From contig JAKRSF010000002.1 in the NCBI GenBank assembly GCA_022402445.1, positions 1-56,156 on the forward strand: DNA of 56,156 nucleotides, written 5' to 3'. Shown here piece after piece: positions 8,156 through 17,855 of the stretch; the stretch's first letter is position 1; each line of letters opens with the position of its first letter. The translations under genes and the position numbers were made by a program. The notes below the pieces were generated by a model. It saw only the letters and a program-made list of their open reading frames with translations. It did no database searches and was not told the origin of the DNA. The stretch comes from Cyanobacteriota bacterium (GTDB lineage: Bacteria > Cyanobacteriota > Cyanobacteriia > CACIAM-69d).

Positions 8156-9214
8156 ATGAGGAATGAGAAAATCGAAAAATCAGTTCAATTGGTCGTTGAC
8201 CTCATCGACAGACTCAACAAGGGAGAGTCATTAGGAGAGCCTGCATCTCTTGAGATCAAGAACATCTTCGACACCCACGTTGAAAAACAGGGTGGAAGTG
8301 TCAGACTGGCTTGTGTCTTCTTGGCTGCATATTCACTAATTGACCGTGACTGAGATTTTATTTCAGTTCCGACAGGGATTCGAGGCAAGTATGGGGACAA
8401 GCGGCTGGCCAGTGAGCTGACCTTTAGAAACGTTACTTTCCACAAAAACATAACTGCTTTTGGTGAAAATCTTGGATGGAAAGGCGCTGTCCGTCAGTTT
8501 GATTTATCCAAAGATTCTAGATTTTCTAAATTCCTATTAGACCTCAAGAGTCTCTCAGAGGAAAAACGTAAGTTGCTGGTCAATCATATTGCCTGGAGAC
8601 TGGAATCTTCTCGAACTATTCCGCAAGCACTACCACCACTACCCTTTAACTATTTATCATATGCTCGAAGTCTATATCTTTGCGAACAGCTTGTTTCTGT
8701 GCCATCCGAAGGACATATTCAACAATTTCTCGTCTCAGCATTTCTTGAAGTTCACAGAAAGCGCTTTGGCAACCGGATCGTAACGCACCACCCTCATTCT
8801 TCAGATAAATTTAGCGGAACCAAGGGAGACATTGAGGAGTTCAGGGAAGATGAGTTATTAGCAGCCTATGAGGTAACCGTTAGGAGTGATTGGAAAAACA
8901 GACTGGCAGACTTCAGAGACAAGAGCTTAGAAGGTGGCATCTCAAAATATGTCATCTTTGCTTCAAATGTTCGCAGTGATCCAGAATTATTCCCTGCCAA
9001 ACGATTAACAGACTTTGTAGGGCATTTACCATTCGACTTGGCCGTCGTTGACATTCTAGATTTTTTCTCAGTTTTCTGTGCCGAGCTGCGCCGGGATGAA
9101 ATCAACAGGGCATTTAATAGAGCGTATGAATTACTCTCTGATCCTAGGCTAAGCGGTCGCGATGACCTCACGAGAAAGTTTCGCACTGTGACGGATGAGT
9201 GGATTGAAAGTTAG
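8156..9214 (+). pseudogene. Probable type II restriction endonuclease gene interrupted by an in-frame TGA
   Basis: From the ATG at 8156 to the TAG at 9212-9214 one frame is open except for a single TGA at 8351-8353, after residue 65. The stretch from 8354 to 8572 has no stop, and no ATG, GTG or TTG until TTG at 8573, so the halves read as one protein of about 352 codons. I do not recognise the family firmly; it may belong to uncharacterised proteins that travel with C5 methyltransferases. A possible nuclease core is GTKGDIEEF followed by YEVTVRSDWKN, resembling PD-(D/E)xK with a changed last residue. Position directly after the methyltransferase and the shared A+T-rich composition support the assignment. 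It is either a dead gene, a readthrough gene or a sequencing error. Confidence 0.68.
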
Positions 9215-9326
9215 TTAGATGCTTCGCTGGATATGGCAAGCCTGCTTAAATCTCTGACATCCTAGTGATCACGACAGAGACCTAGAACCCGTAACCACCA
9301 CACCCATCACAGGGCCAGAACAGCAG

Positions 9327-10049
9327 ATGGAGACAGAGAAGCGACAGGATAGTCAACTGACCACATCGCGGGCGGCGCTGTTTCGCCTCTGGGGCCTGTG
9401 GACCTTGGCCTATGGGTTGGGGGCGGCGCTGTTGGGGGAGGCGCTGATCGGGGCGCTGTTGATCAATGGGGATGGGGGCGATCGCGGGGTTGGTGCAATG
9501 CTCCTGTGGCGCGGGATTGGGGTAGTCATGGTTGCCCTGGGGGCCGCGATCGATGGCGGTTTACAGGGATTGGCCCTGCGGCGTTGGGTGCCCAGTGGCC
9601 GCCAGTGGGCGATCGCAACGGCCCTGCCCCTAGGAATTGGATTAAGTCTGCCCCTGCTGGTCCCCAAGGGCATATTGGTAGATTTGCCGCTGGTTTGGTG
9701 GCTGCTGGCCCTGGTGCCCAGTTGCCTGATCGCCAGCCAATACATGCTGTGGCGGCGCTGGGTGCGGCGACCGTGGCTGTGGGCGGTTCTGGGGCTACCG
9801 GCCTGGGGCCTGACGGCGGTGGCGGTGGTGGTGGTGGGGGCCTATTCCGTGATGTCCCTGGGGATGGGGGATGGGATCAATGGGGGCCACCCTTGGGGTT
9901 TGGGTTTATTTAACGGGGCGATTGATGGGCTGGTGGCGGGAGCTCTCAAGGGGGGCATTGTGGTGTGGTTGGTGCGATCGCGGGCAATCAACCCGCCGGA
10001 ACCGCGACGACGGCCCATCCTCGATCCCAACAGTTTCAAGAATTCGTAG
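9327..10049 (+). CDS. Conserved cyanobacterial multi-pass membrane protein
   Basis: This 240-residue protein has about six hydrophobic segments and a basic C-terminal tail. Two internal segments resemble each other: a GLQGLALRRWVPSGRQW stretch near residue 80 and a SQYMLWRRWVRRPWLW stretch near 137. Each is followed by a Gly/Leu-rich helix, suggesting an internal duplication. A glycine-rich GAIDGLVAGALKGGIVVWL helix closes the membrane region. The pattern recalls a widespread cyanobacterial family of unknown function. HIP1 reappears inside it (9478), so it belongs to the host genome rather than to the preceding R-M island. No enzymatic motif is visible. Confidence 0.7.
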   Translation: METEKRQDSQLTTSRAALFRLWGLWTLAYGLGAALLGEALIGALLINGDGGDRGVGAMLLWRGIGVVMVALGAAIDGGLQGLALRRWVPSGRQWAIATALPLGIGLSLPLLVPKGILVDLPLVWWLLALVPSCLIASQYMLWRRWVRRPWLWAVLGLPAWGLTAVAVVVVGAYSVMSLGMGDGINGGHPWGLGLFNGAIDGLVAGALKGGIVVWLVRSRAINPPEPRRRPILDPNSFKNS

Positions 10050-10086
10050 GGGCTGGGTCTCCCAACCCTGCCCCAACCGATCACCC

Positions 10087-11520
10087 CTACGGCTGATCGG
10101 TCGAGTTGCAGTGGGCCTGGGCCAGTTCCCGGAAGCGATCACCGCGCGCCTCAAAGCTCGTGAACTGGTCAAAGCTGGCGCAGGCGGGGGACAGCAGCAC
10201 CCCCTTGGCCCCCAACTGTTCCGCCAGTTCGAGCGATCGCGGCACCGCCCGTTCTAGGGTTTCGACGATTTCAACGCGCTCGATGGATTCTTCTTGCAAC
10301 CGCTGGGCAAAGGCCGGGGCCGCTTCACCGATGAGGAGGACCGCCACCGCGCGATCGCGAATCGCCGCCATCCACGGCCCATCATTGCCCGCCTTCGCCT
10401 GACCGCCCGCAATCAACACCACCGGAGCCGCCACCGCCGATAGGCCCACCTCCGCCGCGTCATAATTCGTGGCCTTGCTGTCATTAATCAACTCAATGCC
10501 GCGCCAAGACCCCACCCGTTCGAGGCGATGGGCCACCCCCGGAAAGTCCCGCACCGCCTGGGCGATCGCGGCGACGGGTACCCCCGCATGGTAGGCAGCA
10601 GCGGCGGCCATCAGCAGGTTTTGGAGATTGTGATCCCCCACCATCCCCAGGGCATCGGCGGCCACGATCGCGGTGCCATCCACCACCACCTGGCCCCCTT
10701 CGATCCACGCCCCCACCCGACATCCCGCCGGTAGGGCATCGGCCCCGTGGACACTGGTCCAGAGGGCATCGGGCCAGCGATCGCGGGCGTGCTCCCGCAG
10801 ATATGGATCATCGCCATTGAGGATTTGCAGAGCCGCGCGATCAAGCAGGGACGCCTTAATTTCGTAATAGTTTTCGAGGGTGTAGTGGCGGTTCAGGTGG
10901 TCCGGCGTAAAGGTGGTCCACAGGGCAATGCGCGGGGCCAGGGCGATCGACGACTCGATCTGAAAACTGCTGATCTCCGCCACGATCCAGTCCGGTGCCT
11001 CGGGCGATCGCGCCGTCCGGGCAATCTCGCAGGCCGCGTAGCCAATATTTCCGCAGGCCGGTCCCTTCAACTCCGACGCCGCAAACATGGCCGCCACCAG
11101 GGCCGTCGTGGTGGTTTTGCCATTGGTGCCCGTCACCGCCAGCCAGGGCACCGTCGCCAGGGCGCGCCACGCCAGTTCCATTTCGCCGATGGTGTCGATG
11201 CCCAACTCCCGCGATCGCGCGATCGCAGGGGCATCCCAGGGCACCCCCGGACTCACCACCAGCAGATCCGGCCAATCCGTCGCCGGAACCGCATCCGGGT
11301 CAAACGTACTCCCCAGGGTCACCGCCACCCCATCGGTCGCCAGGTCCGCCGCCAACGCCTGGGCCGCCGCCGTTTCCGCGCGATCGCCCACCGTCACCCG
11401 CCACCCCTGGGCTTTTAGTAAACGCGCCGCCGCCATGCCCGATCGCCCCAGGCCAACAATATGGGCACACTGGGCCGATCCCGGCTCCGGGGACAGGGGA
11501 AGGGGCTGTGGCTGCGGCAT
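10087..11520 (-). CDS. murD: UDP-N-acetylmuramoylalanine--D-glutamate ligase
   Basis: MurD adds D-glutamate to UDP-MurNAc-L-Ala using ATP, the second amino-acid step of cytosolic peptidoglycan precursor synthesis. The 477-residue length is normal. The N-terminal uracil-binding Rossmann region shows HIVGLGRSGMAAARLL, the central ATP loop is VTGTNGKTTTTALV, and INDSKATN marks the start of the C-terminal ligase domain. The last third contains the expected SPACASFDQF motif. The gene is convergent with the preceding membrane-protein gene and is separated by 127 bp from the exopolysaccharide locus. Confidence 0.96.
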   Translation of the reverse strand: MPQPQPLPLSPEPGSAQCAHIVGLGRSGMAAARLLKAQGWRVTVGDRAETAAAQALAADLATDGVAVTLGSTFDPDAVPATDWPDLLVVSPGVPWDAPAIARSRELGIDTIGEMELAWRALATVPWLAVTGTNGKTTTTALVAAMFAASELKGPACGNIGYAACEIARTARSPEAPDWIVAEISSFQIESSIALAPRIALWTTFTPDHLNRHYTLENYYEIKASLLDRAALQILNGDDPYLREHARDRWPDALWTSVHGADALPAGCRVGAWIEGGQVVVDGTAIVAADALGMVGDHNLQNLLMAAAAAYHAGVPVAAIAQAVRDFPGVAHRLERVGSWRGIELINDSKATNYDAAEVGLSAVAAPVVLIAGGQAKAGNDGPWMAAIRDRAVAVLLIGEAAPAFAQRLQEESIERVEIVETLERAVPRSLELAEQLGAKGVLLSPACASFDQFTSFEARGDRFRELAQAHCNSTDQP

Positions 11521-11647
11521 CGCTCTGAAAACTCCCAGGGGGCATTATTTGAGGATTAAGGGCGGGTTTTCACCATTTTTCCCCTAATAGTATGCCCCGG
11601 TCCGGCCCCGCGATCGCCAACGTCACCGGAATCATCCGCCCTTCCCC

Positions 11648-13021
11648 CTAGGGCACCGCCGCCGTGAACAGGGCATCAATGGGCAGCCCCAGCCCCAGGC
11701 CATAGCGCGCCGCGATCGCGAGGGACAGCACCACGCAAAATAGCAAAGTTGCCTTGAGATCCTGGCTGATTAACCCCAGCCCCTCATGGCGCAACCCAAA
11801 GGTGAGAATACAGTAGGACGGTAAATCCGCGATCGCGATCGCCCCGATGGCCCCCAAAATGCCATAGAAATAGAACCCCACCGGCAGCAACGCCGCCACC
11901 GTGATCAGCCGCGCCAGGTTACTCTGGGCCGCATAGACCGGTTTACCTAAACCCAGCAGGGCCGGACCAGTGGTTTGGTACAGCAGGGAAAACCAGATGC
12001 CCGCGCAAAGGATCGGCATCATCCAGGTGGCCGCCTCGTAGCGATTGTCGTAGAGGAAATAGATAATCCAGTCCCCCGCCACCGTCAGAAAAGTGAGAAG
12101 GACGATACCCCCCAACAGCAGTTTGCGCCGCTGGAGCAGCAGTTTGAGCCGCAGTTCGCTCCGGGGCAGGTCCGATCGCTGGGCCACCACCGGAAACAGC
12201 ACGCGATCGCCCAGCATCCGAAAAATGGCCCGAGGAAAGTCCGACATGGTGTACGCGATCGTATAAACCCCCAACTCCCCGAAGGTCAGCAGCTTACCGA
12301 GGATCAGGCGATCGGCCTGCCCCGCCGCAAACATCAGCGCCGTCGCCACAAACATCCACTGGCCAAATTTGAGGATTTCGCGCATCACCACCGGATTCCA
12401 GGCCAGCCGATGGCGATGATCCCGCATCAGAAAAAAGGTACCCACGGTCTGGAAGGTGGACCCGAACAGGCCCCCCGCCGCCAGGGCAAATACGCTCGGG
12501 CTGAAGTAGCACCACACCACCAGCACCACCAAAAACACCACCTGGGCAAATAGCTCGAACATGGTCAGCTTGCCCAACTGCATCCGCCGCTTGAGGACGG
12601 GCACGGCGGTGGAGCGGAAGCCGTCTATCAAGGAGGTGAGACTCACCAGGGGGATCAGCCACAGGAGAATGGTGAAGTATTCCGGGCGATCGTCGCCATA
12701 GAATTTCGCCAGGGGCCAGGTGGCGATCAGGGAAATGCCCCACAGGGCCATGCCCCGCAGGATCTGCACGGTCCAGGCGGTGTTGCGGAAGTCGGGATCT
12801 TCGCCGTTTTTGTTCTGAATAATGCTCTGGCCGATGCCCAGGTCGGAAAACAGCTCAAGGCCGATGCGGATGGTGTTGGCGATCGCCATGATGCCGAAAT
12901 ATTCCGGCACCAGGAGGCGGGTGAGGATGAGGTTACTGGCGAGGCGCAGCACCTGGTTCAGAAAATAGCCGCCGAGGGTCCAGACGGCTCCCCGTAGGGC
13001 GTGTTTGCGGATGGATTCCAT
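11648..13021 (-). CDS. Wzx-type oligosaccharide flippase
   Basis: This 457-residue integral membrane protein belongs to the polysaccharide transport part of the MOP superfamily. It has roughly 12 hydrophobic helices, and the N-terminal HALRGAVWTLGGYFLNQVLR is typical of lipid-linked oligosaccharide flippases. It should move undecaprenyl-linked repeat units from the cytosolic to the periplasmic face of the plasma membrane. It follows the GT4 gene in the same direction with a 56-bp gap and is the last gene of the leftward block. The specific repeat unit cannot be read from sequence. Confidence 0.86.
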   Translation of the reverse strand: MESIRKHALRGAVWTLGGYFLNQVLRLASNLILTRLLVPEYFGIMAIANTIRIGLELFSDLGIGQSIIQNKNGEDPDFRNTAWTVQILRGMALWGISLIATWPLAKFYGDDRPEYFTILLWLIPLVSLTSLIDGFRSTAVPVLKRRMQLGKLTMFELFAQVVFLVVLVVWCYFSPSVFALAAGGLFGSTFQTVGTFFLMRDHRHRLAWNPVVMREILKFGQWMFVATALMFAAGQADRLILGKLLTFGELGVYTIAYTMSDFPRAIFRMLGDRVLFPVVAQRSDLPRSELRLKLLLQRRKLLLGGIVLLTFLTVAGDWIIYFLYDNRYEAATWMMPILCAGIWFSLLYQTTGPALLGLGKPVYAAQSNLARLITVAALLPVGFYFYGILGAIGAIAIADLPSYCILTFGLRHEGLGLISQDLKATLLFCVVLSLAIAARYGLGLGLPIDALFTAAVP

Positions 13022-13077
13022 AGGGAGAGAGAAAAAAAGGGGCTAAGGGCTAGGAGCGAAGCGCTAGGAACTAAAAA

Positions 13078-14310
13078 CTAGGGGCGAATGGGGGAGGGTT
13101 TTCCGTCGAGGGCGTTTGCAAAAATTTGGTGGAGGCGATCGCCCTCCTGGCGGATGTCAAATTCGGCGGCGACCTTGGCCCGTCCGGCGGCCCCGAACCG
13201 GCGGCGCAGATCCCCATCTAACAGCAGGGTTTTGAGGCGATCGCCCAGTTGCTCCACGTTGCTGGGGGGCACGAGGTAGCCGCTGACGCCGTCTTCCACC
13301 AGTTCGGCGACGCCAGCGATGTGGGTGGTGACCACGGGGACGCCTGCGGCCATGGCTTCCATCAGGGAGACGGGCACCCCTTCGGCGAAGCTGGGCAGGA
13401 CGAAAATGTCCGTTTGCTGGAGGGCGGCGCGCACTTCGTCCTGCGATCGGTAGCCGAGGAAGTGGACGCGATCGCCCAGGCCCAAATCCTGCACCATGCG
13501 TTCGAGGAGGGGGCGATCGGGACCGTCGCCGATGAGGTTGAGGCGCACGTCGGGCAGGGCATCGCGCAGTTGGGCGAGGCTTTCGAGCAGGATCGGTAAC
13601 CCCTTGACGGCGGCGAGGCGACCGCAGTAGAGCAAATTCCGGCCCGGTCCCTGGTGATCGACGGGCTCAAATAAATCCGGGTTGACGCCGCAGTGGATGA
13701 TGTGGAGCCGGTCCCAGCGATCGGGGGGGGTGTAGATGGCCACCTGGCTGCGGCAAAAGTAGCTGATGCAGGCGACGAAGAGGGCTTTGCGGACCTTGAG
13801 ATCGAGCCGCCAGCGATCGGGCTCGAAGAAGATGTAGGGGCCGTGGAGGCTCATGCTGAAGCCGTAGCCCCCCAGTTCGGCGGCCAGCAGGGCGACGGTG
13901 CCGCTGGAGCTGCCGAAGTGGTTATGGACGTGGCTGAGCCGCGATCGCGCCATTTCCCGCGCCACGATGCCCGCCTCTAGGAAGTAGAAAAATTGATAGA
14001 GGCCGCCTTTCAAACCCGGCTGGCTACTGCGGAAGGCCAGGGCGATCGCGCGGAGGTAGCGGGCGGGATTTTGCAGCAGCAGGGTGAGGTGATCGCCGAT
14101 GAGGCGCAGGGGATTCTTGGCGGCGGGCAGGATACAAAAGGTCCGCTGGCGTTCGGCGGCAATCTCGGGGCTCACGTCATGTTCGGCCCCGGTGCGCCGG
14201 ATCGAAAAGGGTCGCACCTCCAGGCCGCGATCGCGCAGGATGGCAATTTCGCGCTGGATGAAGGTGTCGGTGGCGCGGGGATATTCGCCGGTGAGGTAGG
14301 CAATGCGCAC
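13078..14310 (-). CDS. Glycosyltransferase family 4
   Basis: This 410-residue retaining GT-B glycosyltransferase probably adds a sugar to a lipid-linked repeat unit on the cytosolic face of the membrane. The N-terminal half has HVHNHFGSSSGTVALLAAE and the C-terminal half begins near LLYCGRLAAVKGL. The donor-binding ExxxxxxxE element is FAEGVPVSLMEAMAAG, followed by GVPVVTTHIAGVAELV. The arrangement resembles WcaL/colanic-acid-type transferases, but donor and acceptor are unknown. The gene starts 19 bp after the end of the epimerase gene, so the two are probably co-transcribed. Confidence 0.88.
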   Translation of the reverse strand: MRIAYLTGEYPRATDTFIQREIAILRDRGLEVRPFSIRRTGAEHDVSPEIAAERQRTFCILPAAKNPLRLIGDHLTLLLQNPARYLRAIALAFRSSQPGLKGGLYQFFYFLEAGIVAREMARSRLSHVHNHFGSSSGTVALLAAELGGYGFSMSLHGPYIFFEPDRWRLDLKVRKALFVACISYFCRSQVAIYTPPDRWDRLHIIHCGVNPDLFEPVDHQGPGRNLLYCGRLAAVKGLPILLESLAQLRDALPDVRLNLIGDGPDRPLLERMVQDLGLGDRVHFLGYRSQDEVRAALQQTDIFVLPSFAEGVPVSLMEAMAAGVPVVTTHIAGVAELVEDGVSGYLVPPSNVEQLGDRLKTLLLDGDLRRRFGAAGRAKVAAEFDIRQEGDRLHQIFANALDGKPSPIRP

Positions 14311-14329
14311 GGGCTTGTCTCGACGGGGG

Positions 14330-15358
14330 CTAGGGGGATTGGGGGGCGGGCGGCTTGATCGCTTGCGGTTCGCGGGGGTTGAGGCTGCGATCTAGGGCGG
14401 TGGCGAAGTCGTAGGTGGGGCTCCAGTGCAGCAGTTGTTTGGCGCGATCGTTCGAGTAGCGCAGGGGTTTGAAGCGGGCATCGAGCCGCGCGGGCACCAG
14501 CAGGCCGGGGAGGCGATCGCGTTGGCCGAGGAGTTTGGCGATCGCGGCGATCGCCCCCGCCTTGAGCCGCAACGGTCCCCAGGGAATCGTCAGGCCCCCG
14601 CGCCAGGTGGGATCCTGCTGGGCGATCGCGTGGCGGTAGGTTCGCTGGGTGGGCAGATCGTCATCGACTAGATTCACCGCCTGCCCCGCCGCCTCGGGAT
14701 GGGCGATGGCACAGGCGATCGCGTCGGCGCAATGTTCCACATAGATCAACGGCAGGGTTGCGCCGGAATCCACCCAAATCCGCCGCCCCTTGATTTCCGC
14801 CCCCAGGCTGGCATTCCAGAGGGCACCGGGGCCGTAGATGATCCCAGGCCGCAGGATCGTCACCTCGGCCCCGTGGATGTCTCGGTAATGGTTGAAGACG
14901 TTTTCCTGGGCCAGTTTGGCGCGGCCGTAGGCGTCGCGATCGCGCGGGTGCTGTTCCAGGGGCGTCGTTTCATCGAGGAGCGCGCCCGATCGCAGCGGCC
15001 CGTAGCCATAGACCGAAAAGGAACTGATGGCAATCCAGCGCCGCACCCCTACAGCAAGGGCCGCCGCACAGAGGTTATCGGTGCCCCAGACGGTCACCGT
15101 CCGCTGGTGGCCCCAGGGGCCGGTTTTGGCCGCCGCCAGATGCACCAGCACCTCCACCCCCGCGATCGCCTCCGTCAGGCCCGCCGTCTCCGTCAGGTCC
15201 GCCCGCACCACCGCCACCGCCGGATGATCCCGCCACGCGATCGCCCCCAGGTCCGTATCGGGCCGCACGATCGCCCGCACCTTGTCCCCCCGCCCCAGGA
15301 CCGCCGCCACCGCGTACTGCCCCAAAAATCCCGCCGCCCCGGTTATGGCCACTTCCAT
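14330..15358 (-). CDS. NAD-dependent epimerase/dehydratase (extended SDR)
   Basis: This 342-residue extended SDR enzyme carries the cofactor motif ITGAAGFLGQYA at residues 5-16 and the catalytic YGRAKLAQE (YxxxK) near 145-150. An SSFSVYG serine segment precedes it. Such enzymes epimerise or reduce nucleotide sugars, or act on related hydroxy-ketones. In this locus it is most likely a sugar-nucleotide modifying step feeding the neighbouring glycosyltransferases. Substrate cannot be assigned. It is flanked in the same direction by the Gfo/Idh oxidoreductase and a GT4 gene. Confidence 0.86.
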   Translation of the reverse strand: MEVAITGAAGFLGQYAVAAVLGRGDKVRAIVRPDTDLGAIAWRDHPAVAVVRADLTETAGLTEAIAGVEVLVHLAAAKTGPWGHQRTVTVWGTDNLCAAALAVGVRRWIAISSFSVYGYGPLRSGALLDETTPLEQHPRDRDAYGRAKLAQENVFNHYRDIHGAEVTILRPGIIYGPGALWNASLGAEIKGRRIWVDSGATLPLIYVEHCADAIACAIAHPEAAGQAVNLVDDDLPTQRTYRHAIAQQDPTWRGGLTIPWGPLRLKAGAIAAIAKLLGQRDRLPGLLVPARLDARFKPLRYSNDRAKQLLHWSPTYDFATALDRSLNPREPQAIKPPAPQSP

Positions 15359-15427
15359 GCTGTCACCCGCTCCCTTGATCTATTGCTCTCCCGACGGCTG
15401 CCCCGGCGGACCGATGTGCCCCCCCGC

Positions 15428-16555
15428 TCATTCGGCCCAGGGCATCGGCGCGATCGGATCAAACGTCGATTTCAGATGGTAAGGGGCGCTGGAGTCCAGG
15501 GCATTTTGGATCGCCAGCACCATTTCGTTCACATGCAAACAGTACCGGGCCGACAGCCGGGGCGATCGCCCCGCCGCGATCGCATCCGCCATTTCCGCAA
15601 TGCCGCGACAAAAATCCATCGCTTGCGCCCCGCGATCGGTCAGCTTTCCATAGGGGCTCTGGGGCAGGGGATACTTTTTCGCCAGGGGATTGAGCAGCAT
15701 CTTGCGCCGAATTTTGAGGAACCGCTTGAGGTGGATCGGCGATCGGTAATCCCAACAATCGTCCATATACATCACCCCCTCCTCCCCAAAAATCCGCAGT
15801 TCATGGTCGTGGGGGGCCACAATGCCGCAGGTCAACCGCGCCACCATGCCCGACTCGAACTGAATGCAGGCCACGGAAAAGTCCGGCGCGTTTTGCTCCA
15901 GGGGCACCGCCGTTTTTTTGTCTTTTACTAAACAGGCGGAAAAGGCCGTGACCGATCGCGCGGGGCCAAAGAACGCGGGCAGCCAGGTGAGGTAATAGCC
16001 CGCGTGTTCTAGGGTGCAGCCCACCTCGAATTCATCCTTGTAGGGCCAGGGGGTGCCGGATTCGCTCTTCCAATGTTCATAGGGCATCCGGTGAACCAGG
16101 CCGTCGTCCATTTCCGCGTAGGTCAAATACACCTGGCCGATGGCATTTTCCCGCAGGGCTTTCCAAAGACCCTGGGCCGTTTCCCCCAACAGGCTGCACG
16201 GGGCCGACGAGAGGCACAGGCCCGACGCCTCCGCCTGCTCCACCAGGGCCAGGGCGTCGTCATAGGCCATGGCGAGGGGTTTTTCGGAATAGACGTGTTT
16301 GCCCGCCGCGAGGGCCGCCTGGGACACTTCAAAGTGGCTGCGGGGATTGGTGAGGTTCACCACCAGATCCACGCGATCATCCTTGAGGAGGCTGTCGAGA
16401 TCGCCATAGGTCGGGACGCCGTAGAACGCGGAAAATTTGTCGGCCCGGGCGCGATCGCGGTCCATCACCCCCAGCAGTTCCAGGTGGGGATAATTTTCGA
16501 GGGTGCGAACGTAGTAGTCCGCCACAAACCCGCATCCGACGAAGGCAAGTTTCAT
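15428..16555 (-). CDS. Gfo/Idh/MocA family oxidoreductase
   Basis: This 375-residue two-domain protein has an N-terminal Rossmann domain with AFVGCGFVADYYV at residues 4-16 and the hallmark SEKPLAM near residue 93, the lysine being typical of catalysis in this family. The C-terminal alpha/beta domain supplies the substrate pocket. Members oxidise or reduce sugars and nucleotide sugars with NAD(P). Its place between a GT2 gene and an epimerase gene, all in one direction, suggests it makes a modified sugar for the exopolysaccharide. The exact reaction is unknown. Confidence 0.86.
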   Translation of the reverse strand: MKLAFVGCGFVADYYVRTLENYPHLELLGVMDRDRARADKFSAFYGVPTYGDLDSLLKDDRVDLVVNLTNPRSHFEVSQAALAAGKHVYSEKPLAMAYDDALALVEQAEASGLCLSSAPCSLLGETAQGLWKALRENAIGQVYLTYAEMDDGLVHRMPYEHWKSESGTPWPYKDEFEVGCTLEHAGYYLTWLPAFFGPARSVTAFSACLVKDKKTAVPLEQNAPDFSVACIQFESGMVARLTCGIVAPHDHELRIFGEEGVMYMDDCWDYRSPIHLKRFLKIRRKMLLNPLAKKYPLPQSPYGKLTDRGAQAMDFCRGIAEMADAIAAGRSPRLSARYCLHVNEMVLAIQNALDSSAPYHLKSTFDPIAPMPWAE

Positions 16556-16731
16556 GGATATTGCTGCAAGAACGGTGCCCAGGGGCCGCGATCGCCCGGA
16601 AGATGCCCGCTGTGTCCCCTGGCGTTAATTTCCCGATGCACCCTGCCTGGTCCGGATGGCGGCTCCGGTGGTGGACTGCCCCCGTGCGATCGCCCGTGTT
16701 ACGGAGGCCGGTCGGGGTTGATTGATTGCGC

Positions 16732-17736
16732 TTACTTGTACTCAATGAGCGTCGCGGTGCGCCCCCGCCAGCGGGTCAGCCAGTACTTAATTTGCCCGAT
16801 AAGCTGGGGAAATTTCGAGATTGTGCAATAAATCGCATACAAGCGGGCATCGGCGGCCCCGTCCCCAAAGCGGCGGCGGTATTGATAAATGCGCCAGCCC
16901 AAATAGCCATAGCCCAACAGCAATACAAAACTCAGGCCCCGGCTCGGCCATGCCAGGGCGATCGCCACCAGCGGCACGATCGCCCCCCAGATCCAGCCGC
17001 TCTTGTGTTCCTGGACCATGTAGCGCTCATCACTGGCTCCGTAGCGATCGAACCCTTCCGCCACGGCCCAGCCCCCCCGCACCGATCGCGTCCACCACTG
17101 GCCAAAGCGCAGCATCGCCGCATCGTGGAGGGTCATATCAGCATCGATCCGACGGATGCGCCACCCCCGCGATCGCAGGCGGATGCACATTTCCGGCTCC
17201 TCCCCGCAGATCATCGTCGGGTCATAGGCCCCCACCTCCCGGAGGGCCGCCACCCGCGCCAGGATATCGCCGCCGCAGTATTTCGCCTCCCCCACCGGCG
17301 TATTCCACTCCATCTCCGCCAGCCGGTTATAGACCGACGCCTCCGGAAACTTCTCCCGCCGCCGCCCGCAGACGATCGCGATCCGCCCCTCCTGCTGAAT
17401 GGCCTCAAAGGCGCGATCGATCCATCCCGGCAACAGTTCGCAGTCCCCATCAATGAACTGCACGTACTCCACCTGGGGAAACTGTTCCGTTAAATATTCA
17501 AACCCCGCATTGCGACCCCTGGGCATCGTGAACGGCACCGACAGATCCAGATCAATCACCCGGACCCCCAAATCCCGCGCCGCCGCCGCACTGCCGTCCG
17601 TCGAGCCGGAATCCACATACACCAACGGCGAACCGGCGGGAATCTGCGCGATCGCGGACTTGAGGCAGCGGATCAGACGCTCCCCCTCATTGCGACCAAT
17701 AATCACCACCCCAATCGGAGCTAGCGGCTGATCCAT
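16732..17736 (-). CDS. Glycosyltransferase family 2
   Basis: This 334-residue GT-A inverting glycosyltransferase has the usual opening VVIIGRNEGERLIRCL and VDSGSTDGS, a metal-binding acidic motif QFIDGDCEL near residue 97, and GEEPEMCIRLR further on. Two hydrophobic segments near 250-285 could anchor it to the plasma membrane. It likely extends the lipid-linked repeat unit of the exopolysaccharide. The downstream gene in the same direction is the Gfo/Idh oxidoreductase, after a 176-bp gap. Confidence 0.88.
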   Translation of the reverse strand: MDQPLAPIGVVIIGRNEGERLIRCLKSAIAQIPAGSPLVYVDSGSTDGSAAAARDLGVRVIDLDLSVPFTMPRGRNAGFEYLTEQFPQVEYVQFIDGDCELLPGWIDRAFEAIQQEGRIAIVCGRRREKFPEASVYNRLAEMEWNTPVGEAKYCGGDILARVAALREVGAYDPTMICGEEPEMCIRLRSRGWRIRRIDADMTLHDAAMLRFGQWWTRSVRGGWAVAEGFDRYGASDERYMVQEHKSGWIWGAIVPLVAIALAWPSRGLSFVLLLGYGYLGWRIYQYRRRFGDGAADARLYAIYCTISKFPQLIGQIKYWLTRWRGRTATLIEYK

Positions 17737-17855
17737 GGCAATTGATTCACTACGGCTAATGGAACGACGGAAACAGCGAGAGAAGCAACAACGGCACCCT
17801 TAACCACCCTGGCATACACCCCCACCCAGACCCCATCCGGGCCTCCCAAGCCCAT

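Noticed and set aside
14699-15931. A 410-codon + strand frame across the epimerase and Gfo/Idh genes
   Set aside because: It spans two well-identified minus-strand genes and is low-complexity in Arg and Pro.
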